64,000 nt of DNA from PBB1 sp965229345 (GTDB taxonomy: Bacteria > Pseudomonadota > Gammaproteobacteria > Burkholderiales > Burkholderiaceae_C): positions 1,612,001 through 1,676,000 of the forward strand of contig OZ245872.1 in assembly GCA_965229345.1 (NCBI GenBank). The letters run 5' to 3'. Positions 17,945 through 24,627 of the stretch are shown here, in pieces (the first letter of the stretch is position 1; each line of letters starts with the position of its first letter). The notes under the pieces were generated by a model that saw nothing but the letters and a program-made list of their open reading frames with translations, was not told where the DNA came from and did no database searches. Both the position numbers and the translations under genes were made by a program.

Positions 17945-19546
17945 ATGAAGTTCCCCTTGCAACGCCTGGCTGCTGCACTGGCCGTGACCACCTGGGTGAC
18001 GATGCCCGCCTTCGCACAGGAGTCCGAGATCGACAAGGTGCGCGCGACGATGTCCAAGCTGATCTCGCAGCTCGTTTCGCAAGGTGTTCTTGCGCGCGAG
18101 GCCGGCAATGCCTTGCTCAGCGAAGCAGGCGTCGCGCCGGTTCCGCCGGCCGCTGGCACGCCCGCCACGTCGGCTGCGGCGCCTGGGTGGGCGGCCGCGC
18201 CATCGCCTGCAGGCCAGAGTTCGGCCGCCGGCGCGCAGCCTGCGCCCGCCACGGTGCGCGTGCCCTACATCCCCGAGTTCGTGCGCAAGGAATTGAAGGA
18301 GGAGATCCGCCTCGAACTGGCCGCCCAGGCGTTCCGGGAAGGCTGGTCGGGGCCGGGCGCGATCCCCGGCTGGGTCCGCAGCCTCGAATGGGAGGGTGAT
18401 CTGCGCCTGCGCGCGCAACTGGATCGTTACGCCAGCGGCAATGCGGCCGCGCTCAGCATCGTCGACACCAACCGTGCCCGCTCGCTGTCGCTGCTGAACA
18501 CCAGCGAAGACCGCGAACGCCTGCGGGTGCGCGCACGCATCGGGCTCACGGCCACCATCGACGACCACTGGTCGGCCGGTGTGCGGCTGACGACCGGCAG
18601 CGCGACCGATCCGGTGTCCTCGAACCAGACGCTGGGCACCTACAACAACCGCTACACGGTGTTGATGGATCGAGCCTATGTGCGCTATCGCCATCGCGAT
18701 CAATTCAGCGTGACGGCCGGTCGATTCGGCAACCCCTGGTTCGGGACCAACCTGCTGTGGGCGAACGACCTAAGCGTCGATGGCGTCGCCGTGCAGTGGA
18801 CGCCGAAGATCACCTCGGACATCCGCGCCTTTGCAACACTGGCCGCGCTGCCGGTGCAGGAGGTCGAGCTGTCGTCGGCAGACAAGTGGCTGTTCGGCGG
18901 GCAGGTGGGCGCGACGCTTGCGCCATCGCCGCGCAGCCTCGGTGCCCGCGTCGGCCTCGGGTACTACCACTACGCCAACCTGCTCGGCAAGGTCAGCGCA
19001 CCGGGCTCATCGGCCCGGGAAAGCAGCGCGCCCGCCTTCGCGCAGAAGGGCAACACGTACTACAACATCTCGTCCGATGTGTTGCGGCCCTTGCTGGGGT
19101 TGGCCGCCGAGTACCACTTGCTCAACCTGACCGGGCAGGTCGATCTGCCGTCGATCGCCGGCCAGCGGCTCATCGTCACGGGCGACTTCGTGCGCAACCT
19201 CGGGTTCAGTCGCCGCCAGGTCAGCCAGCGCGTGGGCACCGATGTCGATGGCCAGGTCAATGCGTACCACCTGCAGCTGGCCTTCGGCGATGCCGAGGTG
19301 AAGGCACTGCACGACTGGCAGGTCAGTGCCGCCTACAAGCGCATCGAACGCGATGCCCTGCTGGATGCCTACACGGACAGCGACTTCCGACTCGGCGGCA
19401 CCGATGCGCGCGGCTACATCCTCGGCGCCAGCTACGGTGTGGCGAAGAACACCGCGGTCTCGTTCCGCTACTTCAGCGGGGATTCGATCTCGGGTCCGCC
19501 GCTGTCGATCGACGTGTTCCAGTTCGACCTGAGCCTGCGGTTCTGA
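17945..19546 (+). CDS. Putative outer-membrane porin (Porin_5-like)
   Basis: 533 residues from the ATG at 17945, chosen because it opens a clear signal peptide (MKFPLQRLAAALAVTTWVTM ... AFAQ). A short helical/coiled region and a Pro/Ala linker follow (to about 110). The rest looks like a beta-barrel rich in alternating Tyr, Arg and Gly (LRVRARIGLTATIDDHWSAG, YVRYRHRDQFSVTAGRFGNP) and ends with FQFDLSLRF, a C-terminal aromatic as outer-membrane proteins need for insertion. It follows tonB directly. It could be the outer-membrane component served by the ExbBD-TonB unit, but no TonB box is evident. Confidence 0.75.
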   Translation: MKFPLQRLAAALAVTTWVTMPAFAQESEIDKVRATMSKLISQLVSQGVLAREAGNALLSEAGVAPVPPAAGTPATSAAAPGWAAAPSPAGQSSAAGAQPAPATVRVPYIPEFVRKELKEEIRLELAAQAFREGWSGPGAIPGWVRSLEWEGDLRLRAQLDRYASGNAAALSIVDTNRARSLSLLNTSEDRERLRVRARIGLTATIDDHWSAGVRLTTGSATDPVSSNQTLGTYNNRYTVLMDRAYVRYRHRDQFSVTAGRFGNPWFGTNLLWANDLSVDGVAVQWTPKITSDIRAFATLAALPVQEVELSSADKWLFGGQVGATLAPSPRSLGARVGLGYYHYANLLGKVSAPGSSARESSAPAFAQKGNTYYNISSDVLRPLLGLAAEYHLLNLTGQVDLPSIAGQRLIVTGDFVRNLGFSRRQVSQRVGTDVDGQVNAYHLQLAFGDAEVKALHDWQVSAAYKRIERDALLDAYTDSDFRLGGTDARGYILGASYGVAKNTAVSFRYFSGDSISGPPLSIDVFQFDLSLRF

Positions 19547-19551
19547 GCGCG

Positions 19552-20262
19552 ATGAAAACCTTACGCACCTGGATGCTGAGCTGGATGGCCGTGGTGGTCG
19601 TGCTGAGCTCGTTCGATGCGATGGCGCAGTCCGAGGACAAGAACGCGCAGAAGGCCGCTCGCAGGGCGCAGCTTCAGCTGCAGAGCCTGCGCCAGCAGGT
19701 GCAGGAGGCACAGGCCGCGAAAGCCAAGGTCGAAGCCGACAAGGCCGAGCTCGACGCGCAGCTGGCCGAGCAGACCCGGCAGGCGGGGCGACTCGACGAT
19801 GCGCTGCGCAAGGCCAGCGGCAACCTCAAGGCCGCTGAAGCCGCGCGGATCCAGCTGAGCGGCAGCATCGCCGCGCTCGAAAGACAGCTCGCCGAGCAAA
19901 AGCAGCGCAGCGACGACGCGCTGGCACAGAGGGCCCGTGAGCTGGAGCAGTTCACCCGGCTGCGCAACGAGCAGCAGCTGCAGCTTCAACGGCAACACGA
20001 CGACCAGGTGGCGCAGGTGGCCGCATGCGCTGCGAAGAACGGCCGTTTGATCCAGCTCAGCGCCGAGTTGCTGGACCGCTATCGGAACAAGGGGCTGGGC
20101 GAGGTGCTCCGGCAGCGCGATCCGGTGCTGGGGCTGGCCGATGTCGAGCTTTTCAATCAGGTCCAGGACCACCGCGACCGCGCCGATGCCGAGCGATTCG
20201 TGCCTTCCAGCCCGGCGGCCGGCGCACCCGCGGCGGCGCCGGCCGCCCCAGGCCGCCCCTAG
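19552..20262 (+). CDS. Exported coiled-coil protein of unknown function
   Basis: 236 residues. The ATG at 19552 lies five bases after the porin stop, and a signal peptide follows (MKTLRTWMLSWMAVVVVLSS ... AMAQ). Residues about 30-150 form a long heptad coiled coil rich in Gln, Ala, Lys and Glu. The C-terminal part is less regular (ELLDRYRNKGLGEVLRQRDP) and ends in an Ala/Pro linker. The likely place is the periplasm, as a spacer or scaffold for the upstream envelope proteins. It is the last gene of the surface locus. Confidence 0.75.
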   Translation: MKTLRTWMLSWMAVVVVLSSFDAMAQSEDKNAQKAARRAQLQLQSLRQQVQEAQAAKAKVEADKAELDAQLAEQTRQAGRLDDALRKASGNLKAAEAARIQLSGSIAALERQLAEQKQRSDDALAQRARELEQFTRLRNEQQLQLQRQHDDQVAQVAACAAKNGRLIQLSAELLDRYRNKGLGEVLRQRDPVLGLADVELFNQVQDHRDRADAERFVPSSPAAGAPAAAPAAPGRP

Positions 20263-20358
20263 CCTGGCCATCCATCGCCATGGGCTGTTCCGGGCCGAAC
20301 CTGGGGCAGACCCTAAACTCGCGGGCTGGTCAATTGAACCGTGTGGCGGAGTGCGTGG

Positions 20359-21075
20359 ATGGAACAAAGCGTGGCGGGCCGGCCCCCTGCGGTGGTGCTG
20401 CTGAGCGGTGGGCTCGATTCGTCGACCGTGCTGGCGATCGCGCGCGAGCGGGGCTTCGAGCCCTGCGCGCTGAGTTTCCGCTACGGACAGCGCCATGTGC
20501 ATGAGCTGAACGCCGCCGATGCGATCGTGCGTGCGCAAGGGGTGTCCCGGCACGTCACCGCGCAGATCGATCTGCGCGCCTTCGGTGCCTCGGCACTCAC
20601 CGCCGACATCGCCGTGCCCAAGGACCGCAGCGCCGACGAGATGTCGCACGGCATTCCCATCACCTACGTGCCGGCGCGCAACACCGTGTTCCTCAGCTTC
20701 GCGCTGGCCTGGGCCGAAACCCTGGGTTCGACCGACATCTTCATCGGCGTCAATGCGCTCGACTATTCGGGCTACCCGGACTGCCGGCCCGACTACATCG
20801 CCGCCTTCGAGACGATGGCCAATCTGGCCACCCGGGCCGGTGTCGAAGGCACGCAGCGCCTGAAGATCCATGCACCGCTGATCTCGCTGAGCAAGGCGCA
20901 GATCATCCAGGAAGGCCTGCGCCTGGGCGTCGATTACGCACAGACCAGCAGCTGCTACGACCCTGGTCCCGACGGCCGGCCCTGCGGCGGCTGCGACTCG
21001 TGCGTGCTGCGCGCCAAGGGCTTTGCCGAAGCGGGCGCGCGCGATCCGCTGCGGGTGCGCTTCGGGATGGTCTGA
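20359..21075 (+). CDS. queC: 7-cyano-7-deazaguanine synthase
   Basis: 238 residues. It makes preQ0 from 7-carboxy-7-deazaguanine, ammonia and ATP in the queuosine pathway. The N-terminal PP-loop (VVLLSGGLDSSTVLAIA) binds ATP, and the C-terminal cysteine cluster (SSCYDPGPDGRPCGGCDSC) is the zinc site. The ATG at 20359 (MEQSVAGRPP) is preferred over an upstream GTG at 20341 because it fits the family's normal start. It is the first gene of a queC-queD-like-queE-queF operon; the next gene starts two bases after its stop. Confidence 0.95.
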   Translation: MEQSVAGRPPAVVLLSGGLDSSTVLAIARERGFEPCALSFRYGQRHVHELNAADAIVRAQGVSRHVTAQIDLRAFGASALTADIAVPKDRSADEMSHGIPITYVPARNTVFLSFALAWAETLGSTDIFIGVNALDYSGYPDCRPDYIAAFETMANLATRAGVEGTQRLKIHAPLISLSKAQIIQEGLRLGVDYAQTSSCYDPGPDGRPCGGCDSCVLRAKGFAEAGARDPLRVRFGMV

Positions 21076-21077
21076 CC

Positions 21078-22184
21078 GTGTCGGCATCGTTGTCCACCCG
21101 CACGGTGTTCTGTGCGCAGGCCGGTTTCGAGGCCGCGCGGCAGATCGAGGCCTTGCCCGCCGGGCATCCCTCGGGCCGTTTGCATGGGCACGGATTCGTT
21201 GCGAAGCTGCGCTGCGCGCTGCCGGCGGGCTGGGCGGCGTTTCCGGGCGGCGACGTCGAGCAGCTGCAGCACCAACTGCAATCGGCCGTTGCACTGCTCG
21301 ATCACCGGCTGCTCAACGAGCAGGTGCCCAACCCGACCGATGCGCATCTGGCGCGCTGGCTGCGCGAGCGGCTGGCGCTGCCCGGCCCGGTCGAGCTCGG
21401 CGTGCAGAGCACCGCACAACGAGGCGCCCAGCTCGATGCCGCGGGCCGCGTCACGCTGTGGCGCCGCTATGCCTTCCAGTCGGCGCACTGGTTGCCGAAT
21501 GTGCCGCTCGGCCACAAGTGCGGAACGATGCACGGACACGGCTTCGAGGCGGTACTGCATGTGCGGGCGGGTGATGCGGACGGTGCCACCGCATTCAGTC
21601 ACGACGATCTCGACGCGGTGTGGGCGCCGTTGCACAGCCAGCTGAACTACGGCTGCCTGAACGACCTGCCGGGCCTGGCCAACCCGACCAGCGAATGGCT
21701 CGCCAGCTGGTTGTGGGAGCGCCTGGCGCCGCAGCTGACGGGCCTGGTCAGCGTCACCGTGTACGAAACCGGCAGCTGCGGCGCGGTGTTCGACGGTGCG
21801 CTGCACCGCATCTGGAAGCAGATGACGCTGGACGCGGCGGTGCGGCTGCGCCACGCCCCCGATGGCAGTGGCCTGCGCCGCCTGCACGGCCACACCTACA
21901 CGCTGCGGCTGCACCTGGCCGCGCCGCTCGATGAGCTGCTCGGCTGGGCGGTGGATTTCGGCGACGTGAAGTCGGCCTTCAACCCGATCTTCAAGCAGCT
22001 CGATCACCAGCCCATCCACGAGATCGCCGATCTGGCCGATGGCGACACCGCCGGCATCGCCGCCTGGATCGCCGAGCAGGCGCGCCGCGAATTGCCCCAG
22101 CTCGACCGGGTCGATCTGTTCGAAACCCCCGGATGCGGCGCCACCGTGTCGGTGGGCGACATCGCACTGACCGGGCCGATGTGA
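21078..22184 (+). CDS. Three-domain 6-carboxytetrahydropterin synthase-like protein (QueD/PTPS fusion)
   Basis: 368 residues from a GTG at 21078, against about 120 for ordinary QueD, because three PTPS-like units are joined end to end. Unit 1 (about 10-120) keeps HGH (36, 38) and LDH (75-76) but has Arg21 for the first zinc His and Ser32 for the catalytic Cys. Unit 2 (about 128-245) keeps His137, Cys148, HGH (152, 154) and Glu230 but has Asn190-Tyr191 for the Asp-His pair. Unit 3 (about 248-368) keeps HGH (270, 272), Asp309-His310 and Glu349 but has Val255 and Leu266 for the zinc His and the Cys. Its place between queC and queE says it makes the carboxytetrahydropterin precursor of queuosine. 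Confidence 0.88.
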   Translation: MSASLSTRTVFCAQAGFEAARQIEALPAGHPSGRLHGHGFVAKLRCALPAGWAAFPGGDVEQLQHQLQSAVALLDHRLLNEQVPNPTDAHLARWLRERLALPGPVELGVQSTAQRGAQLDAAGRVTLWRRYAFQSAHWLPNVPLGHKCGTMHGHGFEAVLHVRAGDADGATAFSHDDLDAVWAPLHSQLNYGCLNDLPGLANPTSEWLASWLWERLAPQLTGLVSVTVYETGSCGAVFDGALHRIWKQMTLDAAVRLRHAPDGSGLRRLHGHTYTLRLHLAAPLDELLGWAVDFGDVKSAFNPIFKQLDHQPIHEIADLADGDTAGIAAWIAEQARRELPQLDRVDLFETPGCGATVSVGDIALTGPM

Positions 22185-22200
22185 CCATGAGCTTCGCGTC

Positions 22201-22836
22201 ATGACTTATGCCGTCAAGGAGGTCTACTACACGCTGCAAGGCGAGGGCGGCCAGGCCGGGCGCGCGGCGGTGTTCTGTCGCTTCGCCGGCTGCAACCTCT
22301 GGTCGGGCCGCGAAGCCGACCGCGCCACGGCGGTGTGCACCTTCTGCGACACCGACTTCGTCGGTACCGATGGCGCAGGCGGCGGCAAGTTCGACACGCC
22401 GGCTGCGCTGGCTGCGCATGTGGCGCAGCACTGGCCGGCCGGGTTGCCGGGCCGGCCGCTGGTGGTGTGCACCGGCGGCGAGCCGCTGCTGCAGCTCGAT
22501 GAACCGCTGATCGACGCGCTGCACGCCCTGGGCTTCGAAGTCGCCGTCGAGACCAATGGCACGCAGCCGGCCCCTGCGGGCCTGGACTGGATCTGCGTCA
22601 GCCCGAAGGCTGATGCGCCGGTGGTGCTGACACGTGGCCATGAGCTGAAGCTGGTGTATCCCCAGCCCACCGCGCTGCCCGAGCGCTTCGCGGCGCTCGA
22701 CTTCGACCTGTTTTATTTGCAGCCGATGGACGGCCTGGAACAGCGCCGCAACACCCGGCTGGCCATCGATTACTGTCTGGCGCATCCGCAATGGCGCCTC
22801 AGCGTGCAGACCCACAAGACCGTGGGCATCCCCTGA
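22201..22836 (+). CDS. queE: 7-carboxy-7-deazaguanine synthase (radical SAM)
   Basis: 211 residues. A radical SAM enzyme that turns 6-carboxytetrahydropterin into 7-carboxy-7-deazaguanine. The cluster motif is the QueE variant, with a long spacing after the first Cys (CRFAGCNLW ... AVCTFCDTDF). The substrate/SAM-binding motifs VVCTGGEPLLQLD and VAVETNGTQ are present. The start is right after the QueD-like gene (16-base gap). Same operon as queC and queF. Confidence 0.95.
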   Translation: MTYAVKEVYYTLQGEGGQAGRAAVFCRFAGCNLWSGREADRATAVCTFCDTDFVGTDGAGGGKFDTPAALAAHVAQHWPAGLPGRPLVVCTGGEPLLQLDEPLIDALHALGFEVAVETNGTQPAPAGLDWICVSPKADAPVVLTRGHELKLVYPQPTALPERFAALDFDLFYLQPMDGLEQRRNTRLAIDYCLAHPQWRLSVQTHKTVGIP

Positions 22837-22859
22837 CTTCCTCTCGACGAGCTTCCGCC

Positions 22860-23342
22860 ATGCCGCGCAAATCCAAGACGATCCCACCCGAACCTGCCCG
22901 CGAACGCGTCGCGCCGATCAATCCGCCGACCGCACCGTCGAAAGACCTGCATGTGTTCCCGAACCCGGCGCCCGAACGCGACTACGCGATCCAGTTCCAG
23001 ATTCCCGAGTTCACCTGCCTGTGCCCGCTGACCGGCCAGCCCGACTACGCGCACTTCGTCATCGACATGGTGGCCGACCAGCTCTGCGTGGAGCTCAAGA
23101 GCCTGAAGATGTACATGTGGAGCTTCCGCAACGAGGGCGCGTTCCACGAGAAGGTCACCAACGACATCCTGACCAAGATCGTGGCCGTCACGCAGCCGCG
23201 CTACGCCCGCATCACCGCACGCTGGTACGTGCGCGGCGGCATCTACACCAACGTGGTGGCCGAGCACCGCAAGAAGGGCTGGAAGCCGGCCACACCGGTG
23301 GTGCTGCCCGAGCATCCCGGCGAGAGCGGCCTGCGCGGCTGA
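22860..23342 (+). CDS. queF: NADPH-dependent 7-cyano-7-deazaguanine reductase, short type
   Basis: 160 residues. Reduces the nitrile of preQ0 to the amine of preQ1. The catalytic Cys lies in FTCLCPLTGQPDYAHF and the family motif ELKSLKMYMWSFRNEGAFHE follows. The length fits the single-domain QueF type. The ATG at 22860 is used because upstream in-frame codons overlap the queE end and are not QueF-like. With queC, the QueD-like gene and queE this gives every step from dihydroneopterin triphosphate to preQ1; FolE would supply the first. Confidence 0.95.
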   Translation: MPRKSKTIPPEPARERVAPINPPTAPSKDLHVFPNPAPERDYAIQFQIPEFTCLCPLTGQPDYAHFVIDMVADQLCVELKSLKMYMWSFRNEGAFHEKVTNDILTKIVAVTQPRYARITARWYVRGGIYTNVVAEHRKKGWKPATPVVLPEHPGESGLRG

Positions 23343-23347
23343 GCGCG

Positions 23348-23908
23348 ATGCGCATCGTTCGGCCCCTGATCACTGCGCTGCTGTGCCTGTGCGCCTGCAG
23401 CGCCAGCCGTGCCCTGGTGCTCCCCGATGGCCTGGCGCTCGACCCGCCGGCTTCGATCGACCTGACGCAGCAGATCGTTGCGTCGGTCAACCAGCAGAAG
23501 CAGGTGCTGGCGGTGTGGGACGGCGACACGCTGCGCTACCTGATCGCGGTGGAAAAGCTACCTCACGACGCAGCGCCGCCCCAGGCTTACTTCTACCAAT
23601 TGGTGGGCGACCTGCGCGCTGCGGGCACCGTGGTCGAGACCGGCCGGCGCGGCGAGTACCAGTCGACGTCGGGCTGGCGCGGAAACTACCTGCTGCTGAA
23701 GTCGCACCCAACGACGCAAGCGCAGGCCGATGTGACGGTGGCCCACTACGTCACCGACGGCAAGGTGTCGTTCGTGGCCTACGCCCGGCTGGTGGCGGGC
23801 ACCCCGGTCGATCAGCTGATCGACGAGACGGTCAGCCTGTTCCAGACGGCGCACCTCGGCATTCCCGAAGTGCCAGCCCCGGCCCCGATCAGCGCAGGCA
23901 AGCCCTAG
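23348..23908 (+). CDS. Small exported protein of unknown function
   Basis: 186 residues starting five bases after queF. The N-terminus is a signal peptide (MRIVRPLITALLCLCACSAS); the LCAC could be a poor lipobox, so secretion or lipidation cannot be decided. The mature part mixes strands and helices and carries no motif I recognise. It is probably co-transcribed with queF, but a role in queuosine synthesis is unlikely because it is exported. Confidence 0.7.
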   Translation: MRIVRPLITALLCLCACSASRALVLPDGLALDPPASIDLTQQIVASVNQQKQVLAVWDGDTLRYLIAVEKLPHDAAPPQAYFYQLVGDLRAAGTVVETGRRGEYQSTSGWRGNYLLLKSHPTTQAQADVTVAHYVTDGKVSFVAYARLVAGTPVDQLIDETVSLFQTAHLGIPEVPAPAPISAGKP

Positions 23909-23932
23909 CGAGCTTCTCCGTCCAGGTCTGAT

Positions 23933-24547
23933 TCACGGCAGCTTGCTGCCGCCCGCTTTCTGCAGCTTCGAGAGGTCGAAGCCCTGCGTGCGCAGCCGCG
24001 CCATCAATGTGTCCCAGGTCGCCGCATCCACCTGCGGCTGACGCGCCAGCACCCACAGGTACTCGCGTTTCGGCTCGCTCACCACGGCCAGGGTGTAGGC
24101 AGGATCGAGGTCGATCACCCAGTAGTTGCCCCAGACCAGTGGCAGCCATGACAGCCAGGCGGGCGCGAAACGCACTTCCAGCTTCGGCGAGCCCGGACCG
24201 CCGATGCGTCGGGCCTCGCCAATGGCCTCGTCGATCTTGCCGTCTGCCAGCGGGCAGCGGTTGGTCACCTGCACGCGGCCACCCGGTTGCAGCGCGTAGT
24301 CGGCGGTGGCCGGGCCGTTGCAGTCCTTCTGGAAGCGGTTGGGGAAACGCGCGATCTCGTACCAGCGGCCCATGTAGCGATCCAGATCCACGCTGGCCAC
24401 GGTGGCCAGTGGGGCCGGCGTGGCGGTCTGCGCCTGTGCGTTACCGGTGATCAGTGCAGCCAACAGCCCCAGGCTCCAACCCAGGCTGAAGACCGCCCGG
24501 ACCCCGGCCGAGGACGAATGGGAATGCAGAGGCAGCAGCGATGTCAT
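23933..24547 (-). CDS. Lipocalin-family protein (Blc-like)
   Basis: 204 residues. The start at 24547 gives a signal peptide ending at NAQAQ. The lipocalin hallmark follows (SVDLDRYMGRWYEIARFPNR), with later strands typical of bacterial Blc (YWVIDLDPAYTLAVVSEPKR, EYLWVLARQPQ). Blc lipocalins bind lipids or other hydrophobic molecules. This one has no evident lipobox, so it is probably periplasmic rather than outer-membrane anchored. It converges with the upstream small exported protein gene, 24 bases apart. Confidence 0.9.
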   Translation of the reverse strand: MTSLLPLHSHSSSAGVRAVFSLGWSLGLLAALITGNAQAQTATPAPLATVASVDLDRYMGRWYEIARFPNRFQKDCNGPATADYALQPGGRVQVTNRCPLADGKIDEAIGEARRIGGPGSPKLEVRFAPAWLSWLPLVWGNYWVIDLDPAYTLAVVSEPKREYLWVLARQPQVDAATWDTLMARLRTQGFDLSKLQKAGGSKLP

Positions 24548-24627
24548 GCGGCGATTGTCGGTGCCCAGGGCTCGCATAAACTGCGCCGCAGACCAGGGCA
24601 GTCGATCCGGCAGCAGGGAGACCAGGT

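Noticed and set aside
20263..20358. preQ1 riboswitch upstream of queC
   Set aside because: The 96-base leader has no recognisable preQ1 aptamer pattern, in particular no A-rich tail with a small pseudoknot.
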